Source: Aquipseudomonas ullengensis (GTDB taxonomy: Bacteria > Pseudomonadota > Gammaproteobacteria > Pseudomonadales > Pseudomonadaceae). From it: DNA of 64,000 bases. Of this stretch, positions 26,719 through 36,577 are shown piece by piece. Numbering within the stretch: position 1 is the first letter of the stretch; each line of letters begins with the position of its first letter. The DNA lies in the NCBI RefSeq assembly GCF_014174475.1, contig NZ_JACJUD010000002.1, positions 546,422-610,421 of the forward strand, written 5' to 3'. The notes beneath the pieces were generated by a model, which did not search any database, had not been told where the DNA came from, and saw only the letters and a list, made by a program, of their open reading frames with translations. The position numbers and the translations under genes were made by a program.

Positions 26719-27132
26719 TCAGACCCACTCGCTGCGGCGCTTGTTCCGTCGCCCGGCGCTCAGGCGCCCGACGATGAACGCCAGCAGGGCGGAGCCGACG
26801 CCAATGGCATACCACTGCTGCTGCTCGGTGAGCAGGCGCGGTGGTTGCTGGGCCTGGGCTTGCTTGAGTTGCAGCTTGAGGCGCTGGTTGTCCTGGCGCA
26901 GGCGGCTGAGCTGGGGGCTTTCCTGTCCGGCGCTGGCTTGCAGCTCGTTGCGCTGGCGCTCGCTTTCCGCCAGTTGCTGTTGCAGTTCGCTGATTCGCGA
27001 CTCATTGCTGGCCGGTGCGACCGTCGCGGCAGGCGTGGCCGCGGGCAGTGGCAGCACGGTTTCCTCCGCAGCCGCCCAGGTGGTGGTCAGCAAGCCAGCA
27101 AGCAACAGGGAGAGCAACGAGCCTTGGCGCAT
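26719..27132 (-). CDS. Exported coiled-coil protein with C-terminal membrane anchor
   Basis: 137 aa, not recognised by name. A signal peptide (LLSLLLAGLLTTTWAAA) is followed by an Ala/Pro linker, a coiled coil (ISELQQQLAESERQRNELQ to LRQDNQRLKLQLKQAQ), one TM helix (WYAIGVGSALLAFIVGRL) and a basic tail. The end resembles the C-terminus of TIGR04211 (YgiM-like) proteins without the SH3 domain. It lies 51 bp upstream of cpxR on the same strand, so an envelope role is a guess. Confidence 0.7.
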   Translation of the reverse strand: MRQGSLLSLLLAGLLTTTWAAAEETVLPLPAATPAATVAPASNESRISELQQQLAESERQRNELQASAGQESPQLSRLRQDNQRLKLQLKQAQAQQPPRLLTEQQQWYAIGVGSALLAFIVGRLSAGRRNKRRSEWV

Positions 27133-27179
27133 AGAGGAACTCCGATTTTCGATTTTGTTGTTATGGAGCGTAAGGCGAA

Positions 27180-27479
27180 TTAAGGCAGAACCAGCTTGAA
27201 CGGTTTGACCAGCACACTGGCATAGACCCCGGCGGCCCGATAGGGGTCGGCATCGGCCCAGCTCTGCGCGGCGTTGAGGGATTCGAACTCGGCGACGATC
27301 AGGCTGCCGGAAAAGCCAGCCGGGCCCGGGTCGTTGCTGTCTATGGCGGGGTGCGGACCGGCGAGAACCAGGCGGCCTTCGCTTTTCAGCTGTTCCAGGC
27401 GCGCCAGGTGGGCCGGGCGGCTGGCCAGGCGTTTTTCCAGGGAGCCTTCGGTGTCGCTGGCGATGATGGCGTAGAGCAT
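27180..27479 (-). CDS. yciI: YciI family protein
   Basis: 99 aa, ferredoxin-like dimeric alpha/beta fold. [19 protein letters not shown], then [11 protein letters not shown] with the family's conserved His, a [10 protein letters not shown] turn and a DPYRAAGVY motif. The function is unknown. The start is one base after the yciB stop (TGAcATG), so translation is coupled. It belongs with yciB as in many gammaproteobacteria. Confidence 0.9.
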   Translation of the reverse strand: MLYAIIASDTEGSLEKRLASRPAHLARLEQLKSEGRLVLAGPHPAIDSNDPGPAGFSGSLIVAEFESLNAAQSWADADPYRAAGVYASVLVKPFKLVLP

Positions 27480-27480
27480 G

Positions 27481-28071
27481 TCAGTCCTTACTGTCTTGGG
27501 TGTCGGCGTCATGCATGTGACGGGCCAGGTAAACGCCTTGAGCCACCAGGAAGAGCACGGTCATGCCGAGGCTGCCGAACACTTTGAAGTCGACCCAGAT
27601 CTCTTGATAGGTGAAGGCCACGAACAGGTTGGCGCTGCCACTGAACAGGAAAAAGGCCACCCAGGCCAGGTTCAGGCGCGTCCAGATCTGCTGCGGCAGC
27701 TGCACGGCGTGGCCCAGCATGCGCTGGATCAGCAGCTTGTCGCCGATGAAGTGGCTACCGAGGAAGCCCAGGGCGAATAGCCAGTTGACCACCGGCGCCT
27801 TCCACTTGAGGAAGGTTTCGCTGTGGAAGGCCAGGGTCATGCCGCCGAACAGCAGGCACGCGGCCAGGGTCAGCCACTGGCCCTTTTCCAGGCGGCGCTG
27901 CAGCACCAGAAGGGTGCCGTAGACCACCACGGAGGCCAGGATCAGCACGGCAGTGGCGCTGAAAATACCGCCCAGCTCGACGCTGTGGCCGGCCAGTTCA
28001 ACGGTGAGAGGATCAAGTTTGAAGACGATGAAGAACAGGATAAGCGGGATGAAGTCGATGAATTGTTTCAC
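27481..28071 (-). CDS. yciB: YciB (IspA/septation protein A), inner-membrane protein
   Basis: 196 aa from GTG 28071, giving [18 protein letters not shown], which aligns from residue 1 with E. coli YciB. About five or six TM helices, with the conserved [27 protein letters not shown] and [12 protein letters not shown] segments. In other bacteria it is linked to envelope integrity and septation. The GTG lacks a clear ribosome binding site. It is divergent from rnm with only 65 bp between starts and is followed directly by yciI. Confidence 0.9.
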   Translation of the reverse strand: MKQFIDFIPLILFFIVFKLDPLTVELAGHSVELGGIFSATAVLILASVVVYGTLLVLQRRLEKGQWLTLAACLLFGGMTLAFHSETFLKWKAPVVNWLFALGFLGSHFIGDKLLIQRMLGHAVQLPQQIWTRLNLAWVAFFLFSGSANLFVAFTYQEIWVDFKVFGSLGMTVLFLVAQGVYLARHMHDADTQDSKD

Positions 28072-28136
28072 GGCGGCAGCCAGAAGCGGGATGTGGCGGC
28101 ATAATAACAAACATCATTCCCAGCGAAAGCGGCCCC

Positions 28137-29006
28137 ATGAAGGTTGATCTGCATTGCCACAGTACCGCTTCGGACGGCGTCCTGGCCCCGGCCGCGGTCG
28201 TCGCGCGCGCCCATGAGCGGGGTGTCGAGCTGTTGGCACTGACCGATCACGACACCCTCGAGGGCCTGGTCGAGGCGCGCCAGGCCGCCGATGCGCTGGG
28301 CCTGAGCCTGGTTAATGGCATCGAACTGTCCTGCACCTGGGGCGGCGCCACCATCCATGTACTGGGCTACGCCTTCGTCAGCGAGGCGCCGGCACTGCAA
28401 AAAGCCATCGCTGACCTGCACCAGGGCCGCTGGTTGCGCGCCGAGGAAATCGGCAAGCGTCTGGAAGCCAAGGGCATGCCGGGTGCGCTGGAAGGCGCTC
28501 GCGCCGTGCAGCAGGCCTTGGGCGACAGCGGTAATGCGCCGGCACGACCACATTTCGCCGAGTTCCTAGTGCGCGCCGGGCATGTGCGCGACCACGCCGA
28601 AGCGTTCCGCAAGTGGCTCGGCTCCGGCAAGCTGGGGGACGTCAAACAGCACTGGCCGAGCCTGGAACAGGCGGTCGGCACCCTCAGCGATGCGGGTGCC
28701 TGGATCAGCCTGGCGCATCCCTGGCAGTACGATTTCACCCGCAGTAAGCGCCGCCGCCTGGTGGCCGACTTCATCGCCGCCGGCGGCCACGCGCTGGAGG
28801 TGGTCAATGGCCTGCAGCCTGCCGAGCAGGTTGGCGGCCTGGCCATCCTGGCGCGCGAGTTCGGCATGCTGGCCAGTGTCGGCAGTGATTTCCATGCACC
28901 GGGCGACTGGTCGGAACTCGGCATGTACCGTCCCTTGCCTGAAGACCTGCCACCGTTGTGGGAGCGCTTCGCCAATGTCCATCGCCCGCACCCTGCTGCC
29001 CCCTGA
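28137..29006 (+). CDS. rnm: PHP-domain phosphatase/RNase AM (YciV/TrpH)
   Basis: 289 aa PHP-fold metalloenzyme: DLHCHSTASDG, TDHDTLEG, GIELSCTW, SLAHPWQYDF and GSDFHAPGDW motifs carry all expected His/Asp metal ligands. The family hydrolyses 3',5'-nucleoside bisphosphates and trims rRNA 5' ends. It is the first gene of an rnm-yciO-scpA-scpB run and is divergent from yciB, the arrangement seen in many gammaproteobacteria. Confidence 0.92.
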   Translation: MKVDLHCHSTASDGVLAPAAVVARAHERGVELLALTDHDTLEGLVEARQAADALGLSLVNGIELSCTWGGATIHVLGYAFVSEAPALQKAIADLHQGRWLRAEEIGKRLEAKGMPGALEGARAVQQALGDSGNAPARPHFAEFLVRAGHVRDHAEAFRKWLGSGKLGDVKQHWPSLEQAVGTLSDAGAWISLAHPWQYDFTRSKRRRLVADFIAAGGHALEVVNGLQPAEQVGGLAILAREFGMLASVGSDFHAPGDWSELGMYRPLPEDLPPLWERFANVHRPHPAAP

Positions 29007-29019
29007 ACAGGGAGAGGTC

Positions 29020-29652
29020 ATGAGTCAGTTCTTCCAGGTACACCCGGAAAACCCGCAGGCGCGTCTGATCAAACAGGCGGTGGAGATCCTCCGCAGTGGC
29101 GGCGTGGTGGTCTATCCGACGGATTCGTCCTACGCCATTGGCTGCCTGATCGGCGACAAGGGCGCGGTTGAGCGCATTCGCCGCCTGCGCCAGCTGGATG
29201 ACAAGCACAACTTCACCCTGGTGTGCAGCGACCTGTCGCAGATCGGCCTGTTCGCCAAGGTCGATACCCGGGCCTTTCGCCTGCTCAAGGCGCATACGCC
29301 GGGGCCTTACACCTTTATTCTCGGTGCCACCCGCGAAGTGCCGCGCATGCTCCTGCACCCCAAGCGCCGCACCATCGGCCTGCGCGTGCCGGGGCATCCG
29401 ATTGCCCATGCGCTGGCCGAGCAGCTGGGCGAGCCCTTGATGAGCGTGAGCCTGATCCTGCCGGGCGAAGAGCTGCCGATGAATGATCCCTACGAGATGC
29501 GCCAGGTGCTGGAGCATCACGTCGACCTGATCATCGATGGCGGCTACGGCGGCCTCGAAGCCTCCACCGTGGTCAACCTGGCCGACGGCGAGCCCGAAAT
29601 ATTCCGTATCGGCTGCGGCGACCCCAGCCCGTTTCAGGGTGACGAAGCGTGA
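29020..29652 (+). CDS. yciO: YciO, Sua5/YrdC-family protein
   Basis: 210 aa. The YrdC fold has the nucleotide/tRNA-binding motif YPTDSSYAIGC, the KHNFTLVCSDLS segment and TPGPYTFIL, with the KRRTIGLRVP strand. YciO is a paralogue of TsaC; its threonylcarbamoyl-AMP activity is weaker and its role less clear. It starts 13 bp after rnm behind GGAGAG. A repeat element begins 13 bp after its stop. Confidence 0.9.
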   Translation: MSQFFQVHPENPQARLIKQAVEILRSGGVVVYPTDSSYAIGCLIGDKGAVERIRRLRQLDDKHNFTLVCSDLSQIGLFAKVDTRAFRLLKAHTPGPYTFILGATREVPRMLLHPKRRTIGLRVPGHPIAHALAEQLGEPLMSVSLILPGEELPMNDPYEMRQVLEHHVDLIIDGGYGGLEASTVVNLADGEPEIFRIGCGDPSPFQGDEA

Positions 29653-29664
29653 GCGAAGCATCTT

Positions 29665-29793
29665 CGATCAGAGCTTGCGAGCTAGAGCGAGACAAGGCGG
29701 AAGCGGCCGAGGAAGCGGAGTTTACGTATGGTAAATGAGCATTCCGAGGCCGCTTCCAACGCCGTATCGCCGACGCACAGCAGCTCTGAGGCC
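29665..29793 (+). repeat. Copy A of the palindromic repeat family, overlapping scpA 5' end
   Basis: Shares with the 59.3-kb copy the core GAGCTAGAGC, CAAGGCG, GCGGAGTTTAC, GTAAATGAGCA and TCCGAG blocks in order. Internal arms 29699-29708 and 29748-29757 pair perfectly (10 bp), GGAA/TTCC (29711/29742) and TTTAC/GTAAA (29721/29731) continue the hairpin. Outer ends are less conserved. The scpA ATG (29728) is in the 5-nt apical loop and the GGAG site (29717) in an internal loop. Confidence 0.75.
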
Positions 29794-30579
29794 GGCGCCC
29801 AGCAGGAACTGCCGTTCGCCCTGGTCTACGGCCAGGCGGTCACCGAGATGCCGCTCGACCTGTACATCCCGCCGGATGCCCTGGAAGTCTTCCTCGAAGC
29901 CTTCGAAGGCCCACTCGACCTGCTGCTGTACCTGATTCGCAAGCAGAACATCGACATCCTCGATATCCCGGTGGCGGAAATCACCAAGCAGTACATGGGC
30001 TACGTCGAACTGATGAAGTCGGTGCGCCTGGAGCTGGCTGCCGAGTACCTGGTGATGGCGGCGATGCTCGCCGAGATCAAGTCGCGCATGCTGCTGCCGC
30101 GCTCGGCCGAAATCGAGGACGAGGAGGACGACCCGCGCGCCGAACTGATCCGCCGTCTGCAGGAATACGAGCGCTACAAGGCTGCCGCCGAAGGGCTGGA
30201 CGTGCTGCCGCGGGTCGGTCGTGACCTCACGGTGCCCAAGCTCGATGCCCCGGAAGCGCGGGCGCGCAAGCTGTTGCCGGAAGTCAGCCTGGAAGAGCTG
30301 CTGTTGTCGATGGCTGAAGTGCTGCGCCGCGCCGACATGTTCGAGAGCCACCAGGTGACTCGCGAAGTGCTGTCTACCCGCGAGCGCATGAGCGAGGTGC
30401 TGGAACGCCTCAAGGGCGGTGCATTCGTGCCGTTCGTCGAGCTGTTCAGCGCCAGTGAAGGGCGCCTGGGCGTCGTCGTCACCTTCATGGCGGTGCTTGA
30501 ACTGATCAAGGAATCCCTGGTGGAGCTGGTGCAGAATGAAGCCTTTGCGCCGATCCACGTCCGTGCCCGAGCCGAATAG
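29728..30579 (+). CDS. scpA: Segregation and condensation protein A
   Basis: 283 aa kleisin of the SMC-ScpAB condensin. The conserved core starts at QQELPFALVYGQ and continues with LEVFLEAFEGPLDLLLYLI and IDILDIPVAEITKQYMGYVE, with a winged-helix C-terminus. Residues 1-23 (MVNEHSEAASNAVSPTHSSS..) are encoded by a repeat element, which also supplies GGAG 7 bp before the ATG. No other good start exists between the repeat and the conserved core. scpB begins at the next base after the stop. Confidence 0.9.
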   Translation: MVNEHSEAASNAVSPTHSSSEAGAQQELPFALVYGQAVTEMPLDLYIPPDALEVFLEAFEGPLDLLLYLIRKQNIDILDIPVAEITKQYMGYVELMKSVRLELAAEYLVMAAMLAEIKSRMLLPRSAEIEDEEDDPRAELIRRLQEYERYKAAAEGLDVLPRVGRDLTVPKLDAPEARARKLLPEVSLEELLLSMAEVLRRADMFESHQVTREVLSTRERMSEVLERLKGGAFVPFVELFSASEGRLGVVVTFMAVLELIKESLVELVQNEAFAPIHVRARAE

Positions 30580-31368
30580 ATGAACCTGAGCGACCCGAAA
30601 GAACTGGCCTCCCTGCTGGAAGCCTTCCTCCTGGCTTCCGGCAAGCCGCAGTCGCTGGAGCGCATCAGCGAACTGTTCGACGAAGCCGAACGGCCGGAGC
30701 TGGCGACCATCCGTGATGCGCTGAGTATCCTGGCAGCGTCCTGCCAGGGCCGTGCCTTCGAGCTGAAGGAAGTGGCGTCCGGCTATCGCCTGCAAGTGCG
30801 CGAGCACTTTGCGCCCTGGGTGGGGCGGCTTTGGGAGGAGCGCCCGCAGCGTTACTCGCGGGCCATGTTGGAAACCCTGGCGCTGGTTGCCTATCGCCAG
30901 CCGATCACCCGCGGCGAGATCGAAGATATTCGCGGCGTGGCGGTGAACAGCCAGATCGTCAAAACCCTGCTGGAGCGCGAGTGGATTCGTGTGGTTGGCT
31001 ACCGCGACGTGCCGGGCAAGCCTGCCATGCTTGCCACTACCCGGCAGTTCCTCGACCACTTCAACCTGAAGAACCTCGACGAGCTGCCGACCCTGGCTGC
31101 CCTGCGCGAGCTGGAGCCAGAGCCGCTGCTGGACCTGGAAGACGACCTGCCGGTGCCGGCCGAGCTGCAGGCGCGGGCAGACGCCGAGGCGGCCGAGGCC
31201 AAGGGCGAGGCGCGTGACGAAACCAGCTTCCGCAGCCTGCTCGCCGAACTGGACACTATGGAACAGGGCCTGAAGATCGACTTCGATGACCTGCCCGAGC
31301 CGGAAGATGAAGCCGAGGCGATGGGCGAGTCGCTGCTCGACCTGGACGACAAGGACTCGCTGCATTGA
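30580..31368 (+). CDS. scpB: Segregation and condensation protein B
   Basis: 262 aa, two winged-helix domains (LASLLEAFLLASGKPQSLER, then SRAMLETLALVAYRQPITRGEIEDIRG) ending in KTLLEREWIRVVGYRDVPGKP. A long acidic C-terminal tail (from ~190, Glu/Asp/Ala-rich) is added, as common in pseudomonads. The ATG directly abuts the scpA stop. Partner of ScpA in chromosome condensation and segregation. Confidence 0.93.
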   Translation: MNLSDPKELASLLEAFLLASGKPQSLERISELFDEAERPELATIRDALSILAASCQGRAFELKEVASGYRLQVREHFAPWVGRLWEERPQRYSRAMLETLALVAYRQPITRGEIEDIRGVAVNSQIVKTLLEREWIRVVGYRDVPGKPAMLATTRQFLDHFNLKNLDELPTLAALRELEPEPLLDLEDDLPVPAELQARADAEAAEAKGEARDETSFRSLLAELDTMEQGLKIDFDDLPEPEDEAEAMGESLLDLDDKDSLH

Positions 31369-31459
31369 AAGACCTCACCGGCCGGATTGATACGTTCAAT
31401 CCTGTCGGTGAAGTCAGTGCCCTTATGCTGGCCGGGTTTTCACCCTTCAGGCTGCCGGC

Positions 31460-31645
31460 ATGAGCAAAAATCCCTGCATCGATATCTGCAAGTTCGCTGA
31501 CGACATCTGCATCGGCTGCGGGCGTAGCAAGCGCGAAATCAAACACTGGAAGAAGCTCGACAAGGCCGAGCGGCGCGTGGTGCTGGCCGAGGCGGACCTG
31601 CGCCTGTTGGCCTTGAAGCTAGCTGGGCGGCGCAAGTCTCGTTAG
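31460..31645 (+). CDS. DUF1289 family small protein
   Basis: 61 aa. The N-terminal CIDICKFADDICIGCGRSKREI places four cysteines (C5, C9, C16, C19) in the DUF1289 pattern, probably a metal or Fe-S site. A basic helical tail follows. Function unknown. It starts 92 bp after scpB and may be separate. The following 295 bp up to rluB hold no convincing gene; they should contain the rluB promoter. Confidence 0.85.
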   Translation: MSKNPCIDICKFADDICIGCGRSKREIKHWKKLDKAERRVVLAEADLRLLALKLAGRRKSR

Positions 31646-31940
31646 GCGGTAATGCTGTTTATCTAAGGTTGTGCGCTCTTTCCTGTGCCACGGTCGCAGA
31701 CAGACCGTATGGGTAGAACCCTCTCCCATTGGGGTGAGGTGCAGGCCGGGAAGATTGCCCTGGTTAATAGTCACTGCAAGCAGGTCACGTATCGTTTGGG
31801 TGAACGCTATTGCCGCTAGACGGCTATAGTCTGGCCGTGCGTCGTGGCGGCTATCCGCGTATGATGCGCGACCCTTTTGGCGCTGGCTCGGTTTGAGCGG
31901 GTGTCGTCCGCATCATTTAATACACCGGGAGGTGCCTAGC

Positions 31941-33176
31941 ATGAGCGAATCAGAAACCGATCTCGAAACAACCCGTCCCAGCGGCGAAAAGCTGCAGAAA
32001 GTCCTGGCCCGCATGGGGCAAGGCTCGCGTCGCGATATCGAACAATGGATCAGCCAGGGCCGCGTCAAGGTCAATGGCGCCGTCGCGACCTTGGGTGCGC
32101 GGGTCGATATGCACGATGCCATCAGCGTCGATGGGCAACTGCTCAAGCGCGAAGAAATGGCGGAAAACGTACGCCGCGTGCTGATCTACAACAAGCCGGA
32201 AGGCGAGATCTGCACCCGTGACGACCCGGAAGGCCGTCCCACCGTGTTCGACCGCCTGCCGCGCCCGAAAGAAGGCCGCTGGATCAACATCGGTCGCCTG
32301 GACATCAATACCACTGGCCTGCTGCTGTTCACCACCGACGGCGAACTGGCCAATCGCATGATGCACCCCTCTTTCGAGATGGACCGCGAGTACGCGGTGC
32401 GGGTGCGCGGCGAAGTCACCGATGAAATGATCGAGCAACTGAAAGCCGGCGTGATGCTGGAAGACGGCCCGGCCAAGTTCACCGACATCAAGGAAGCGCC
32501 GCGCGGCGACGGCTTCAACCACTGGTACCACTGCGTGGTGATGGAAGGGCGCAACCGCGAAGTGCGCCGCCTGTGGGAGTCCCAGGGCCTGGTGGTCAGC
32601 CGTCTGAAGCGCGTGCGCTTCGGTCCGGTGTTCATGACTTCCGACCTGCCCATGGGTCGTTGGCGCGAGCTGACCCAGCGCGAGCTGGACATCCTCAGTG
32701 AGGAAGTTGGCCTGCCGCGAGTGGCTTTGCCGACGATGAAAGAGAAGGTGCGCGAGAAGCTCGACCGCCTGCAGCGCAAGTCGGCCCGTCCGCTGGGCCG
32801 CAACGAGCGACCCAAGCGTGTCCTGCGTCCGGCCAACGAAGCTGGCGAGCGCAGCAACGAAGCTCCGCGTCCGGCTCGTGCCCCGCGTGGTGAAGGTGCC
32901 GATCGTCCGGCCCGCCCGGCCCCGCGTGCGCCGCGCAAGGACGGCGACCGCGAGCAGCGTCCGCAACGTGCGCCGCGTCAGGATTCCGCCGACCGTCGTG
33001 ACAGTGGTCGTGGCACGCCGGTTGCCGAGCGCCCGTCGGATGTGAACAAGAAGCGCACGCCGCGTCCGCCGGTGGACCTGGCCGAGCGCCCGGCCCGCAA
33101 GCCGCGCCCGGCTACACCGGGCAAGCGGCCGCCAAACGGTGACGGTCAGCGTCCGGGCTTTGGCCGCAAGCGCTGA
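31941..33176 (+). CDS. rluB: 23S rRNA pseudouridine synthase RluB
   Basis: 411 aa. An S4 RNA-binding domain (EKLQKVLARMGQGSRRDIEQ) is followed by an RsuA-type synthase domain with the catalytic Asp in GRLDINTTGLLLFT and the EGRNREVRRLWESQG motif. RluB modifies U2605 (E. coli numbering). The last ~130 residues are a low-complexity, Arg/Pro/Ala-rich basic tail, much longer than the enzyme needs and probably an RNA-binding extension. The start is behind GGGAGGTG. A strong terminator follows. Confidence 0.93.
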   Translation: MSESETDLETTRPSGEKLQKVLARMGQGSRRDIEQWISQGRVKVNGAVATLGARVDMHDAISVDGQLLKREEMAENVRRVLIYNKPEGEICTRDDPEGRPTVFDRLPRPKEGRWINIGRLDINTTGLLLFTTDGELANRMMHPSFEMDREYAVRVRGEVTDEMIEQLKAGVMLEDGPAKFTDIKEAPRGDGFNHWYHCVVMEGRNREVRRLWESQGLVVSRLKRVRFGPVFMTSDLPMGRWRELTQRELDILSEEVGLPRVALPTMKEKVREKLDRLQRKSARPLGRNERPKRVLRPANEAGERSNEAPRPARAPRGEGADRPARPAPRAPRKDGDREQRPQRAPRQDSADRRDSGRGTPVAERPSDVNKKRTPRPPVDLAERPARKPRPATPGKRPPNGDGQRPGFGRKR

Positions 33177-33187
33177 GTGCAGGTCGT

Positions 33188-33216
33188 AAAAAAGGGGCTC
33201 CTAGGAGCCCCTTTTT
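33188..33216. terminator. Bidirectional Rho-independent terminator
   Basis: Perfect 18-bp GC-rich palindrome (33194-33211) flanked by A6 and T5, between convergent rluB and the diguanylate cyclase gene. Confidence 0.92.
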
Positions 33217-33242
33217 CATGCCTACGATTTACTGGCGTGCGC

Positions 33243-34169
<927 letters not shown>

Positions 34170-34213
34170 GGAGCTCAACCTCTGGCGCTGGGCGCTGTGA
34201 TGACTGAGGTAGA

Positions 34214-34229
34214 GCTAATTCTGTGCCAA
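34214..34229 (-). promoter_or_regulatory. Candidate sigma54 promoter for the diguanylate cyclase
   Basis: Minus strand reads TTGGCACAGAATTAGC: the GG and GC doublets are 12 bp apart, as in -24/-12 elements (consensus TGGCAC-N5-TTGC; one mismatch). An AT-rich palindrome AATAAAA-TTG-TTTTATT (34233-34249) lies just upstream. The inferred start site would be about 34 nt before the ATG. Confidence 0.5.
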
Positions 34230-34379
34230 CTTAATAAAATTGTTTTATTTCATTGGTTTATGGCGTTTTTGCTGGTCTGGGCGGCAAGGATTTGCCGGTT
34301 CCTTGGCGGCAATGATGGCAATGTGACGCCGGTCTCACTGGTGGGCCGTCGGAAAACCGGCGGCCGCCAGCATTGCGGC

Positions 34380-35120
34380 TTACTGGGCGTCGAGGGCCTG
34401 GCCGTTGACGCCCTGGCTGTCGGGGCCCATCAGGTACAGGTAGACCGGCATGATCGCTTCCGGCAACGGGTTGCTCGCCGGGTTTTCGCCTGGGTAGGCC
34501 TGGGCGCGCATGTCGGTGCGGGTGGCGCCCGGGTTGACGCTGTTGGCGCGCACGTTGCTGATGCTGTCGACTTCGTCGGCCAGGGTCTGCATCAGGCCTT
34601 CGGTGGCGAACTTGGACACGCCATAGGCGCCCCAGTAGGCGCGGCCCTTGCGGCCGACGCTGCTGGAGGTAAATACCACCGAGGCGTCGTCCGACAGCTT
34701 GAGCAGCGGTAGCAGGGTGCTGGTGAGCATGAACATGGCGTTGACGTTGATCTGCATGACGCGCATGAAATTATCGCCGGACAGCTGTTCCAGCGGTGTG
34801 CGCGGGCCGACGATGGAGGCGTTGTGCAACAGGCCGTCGATCTTGCCGAACTCGCCTTCGAGCATTGCCGCCAGTTCGTCGTACTGATGTGGCAAGGCGG
34901 TTTCCAGGTTGAACGGGATCACCGCGGCTTGCGGGTGGCCGGCCGCTTCGATTTCGTCGTAGACGCGGCTCAGGCTTTCCTCGGTCTTGCCCAGCAGCAG
35001 CACCGTGGCACCGTGGGCGGCAAAGGCCTTGGCGGCAGCGGCGCCGATGCCGCGGCCAGCGCCGGTGACCAGGATGACCCGGCCTTGCAGGAGGTCAGGG
35101 CGGGCGGAGTAGTCGTACAT
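34380..35120 (-). CDS. yciK: YciK-type short-chain dehydrogenase
   Basis: 246 aa classical SDR. NAD(P) motif TGAGRGIGAAAA, NASIVG, SSSVGRKGRAYWGAYGVSKFA with the catalytic Ser-Tyr-Lys, and the NPGATRTDMRAQAYPGE segment typical of YciK. The substrate is unknown. It is the last gene of the mtaD-ubiG-mupP-yciK run, 51 bp after mupP. Confidence 0.9.
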   Translation of the reverse strand: MYDYSARPDLLQGRVILVTGAGRGIGAAAAKAFAAHGATVLLLGKTEESLSRVYDEIEAAGHPQAAVIPFNLETALPHQYDELAAMLEGEFGKIDGLLHNASIVGPRTPLEQLSGDNFMRVMQINVNAMFMLTSTLLPLLKLSDDASVVFTSSSVGRKGRAYWGAYGVSKFATEGLMQTLADEVDSISNVRANSVNPGATRTDMRAQAYPGENPASNPLPEAIMPVYLYLMGPDSQGVNGQALDAQ

Positions 35121-35171
35121 GGCGGAAATCTCGTTATTGCGTCAGTCGGGTTGAGTGCGGTGAGGCGCTGT

Positions 35172-35843
35172 TCAGCAGGAGCACAGGGCGCGATCAAGCA
35201 CTTCGCGCAGCTCCAGTGGGTGGTCTACCACCACGTCGGCGCCCCAATGGCGCGGGTTGTCGTCCGGGTGGATGTAGCCGTAGGTGACGGCGGCGGTCTT
35301 GCAGCCCGCCGCGCGGCCGGCTTCGATGTCGCGGGCGTCGTCGCCGATAAACAGCACTTCGCCCGGCTGTACGCCGATCTTGGCGCAGGCCAGCAGAAGC
35401 ATTTCCGGGTCGGGCTTGCTGCGGCTGACGTGGTCCGGGCAGACCAGGACGGCCGAGCGTTCGGCCAGGCCGAGGCGCTGCATGATCGGTTCGGCGTAAC
35501 GCACTGGCTTGTTGGTCGCCACGCCCCAGATCAGCTTGGCCTGCTCGATCTCTGCGAGCAGCTCGGCCATGCCGGGGAATAGCTGGCTGAGTACCGCGCA
35601 GTGCTCCAGGTAGCGCTCGAGAAACTCCAGGCGCAGGGCCTCGAAGCCTTCGGTCTGTGGGTCGATGGCGAAGTTCGCCGCGACCATGGCGCGGGCGCCA
35701 CCGGAAATCTGGTCGCGAATCAGTTTTTCGTCCTGGGCTGGCAGGTCGCGCGCGGCGCGCATGGCCTGGCACACGGCGATGAAGTCCGGTGCGGTGTCCA
35801 GCAGGGTGCCATCCATGTCGAACAGTACGGCTCGCAAGCGCAT
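35172..35843 (-). CDS. mupP: MupP, N-acetylmuramate 6-phosphate phosphatase
   Basis: 223 aa HAD phosphatase: [10 protein letters not shown] nucleophile motif (D9, D11), TNKP, the Lys in [10 protein letters not shown] and the [14 protein letters not shown]g site. The position directly after ubiG and before yciK is that of P. aeruginosa MupP, which feeds the AmgK-MurU cell-wall recycling route that bypasses MurA. Often misannotated as phosphoglycolate phosphatase (Gph); context decides here. The gap from ubiG is 5 bp. Confidence 0.88.
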   Translation of the reverse strand: MRLRAVLFDMDGTLLDTAPDFIAVCQAMRAARDLPAQDEKLIRDQISGGARAMVAANFAIDPQTEGFEALRLEFLERYLEHCAVLSQLFPGMAELLAEIEQAKLIWGVATNKPVRYAEPIMQRLGLAERSAVLVCPDHVSRSKPDPEMLLLACAKIGVQPGEVLFIGDDARDIEAGRAAGCKTAAVTYGYIHPDDNPRHWGADVVVDHPLELREVLDRALCSC

Positions 35844-35848
35844 GCGCC

Positions 35849-36547
35849 TTACTCCTCGCGCAGGGTCTGGATCATGTAGTTGACGTCCACATCCGCGGCC
35901 AGTTTGTAGTGCTTGGTCAGCGGGTTGTAGGTCAGGCCGATGATGTCCTTGACCTGCAGGCCGGCGGCGCGGCTCCAGGCGCCCAGCTCGGATGGGCGGA
36001 TGAACTTCTTGAAGTCGTGGGTGCCGCGCGGTAGCAGGCGCATCAGGTACTCGGCGCCAACGATGGCGAACAGGTAGGCCTTGGGGTTGCGGTTGATGGT
36101 GGAGAAAAACACCTGGCCGCCCGGCTTGACCATGCGGTAGCAGGCGCGGATCACCGAGGATGGGTCGGGTACGTGCTCGAGCATCTCTAGGCAGGTAACC
36201 ACGTCGAACTGGCCGGGCATTTCCTCGGCCAGGGCTTCGGCGGTGATCTGCCGGTATTCGACGTTGACCCCGGACTCCAGCTGGTGCAACTGGGCCACGG
36301 CCAGCGGCGCTTCGCCCATGTCGATACCGGTCACCGTGGCGCCACGCTGGGCCATGGATTCACTGAGGATGCCGCCGCCGCAGCCGACGTCGAGGACCTT
36401 CTTGCCGGCCAGGCCGACACGTTCGTCGATCCAGTTGACGCGCAGCGGGTTGATGTCGTGCAGCGGTTTGAACTCGCTCTCGCGGTCCCACCAGCGGTGG
36501 GCGAGGGCTTCGAATTTGGCGATTTCAGCGTGGTCGACGTTACTCAT
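35849..36547 (-). CDS. ubiG: Ubiquinone O-methyltransferase UbiG
   Basis: 232 aa SAM-dependent methyltransferase: [19 protein letters not shown] at the N-terminus, SAM motif [17 protein letters not shown], then [11 protein letters not shown]. It carries out both O-methylations of ubiquinone synthesis. It lies 30 bp after mtaD and 5 bp before mupP, so it is probably part of one transcript. Confidence 0.95.
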   Translation of the reverse strand: MSNVDHAEIAKFEALAHRWWDRESEFKPLHDINPLRVNWIDERVGLAGKKVLDVGCGGGILSESMAQRGATVTGIDMGEAPLAVAQLHQLESGVNVEYRQITAEALAEEMPGQFDVVTCLEMLEHVPDPSSVIRACYRMVKPGGQVFFSTINRNPKAYLFAIVGAEYLMRLLPRGTHDFKKFIRPSELGAWSRAAGLQVKDIIGLTYNPLTKHYKLAADVDVNYMIQTLREE

Positions 36548-36577
36548 GGGGCTTTCCTTTAAATCGAATCTGGGTCT

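Noticed and set aside
28072..28110. Extension of YciB to a TTG at 28110
   Set aside because: The GTG at 28071 aligns with residue 1 of E. coli YciB; the extra residues have no counterpart.
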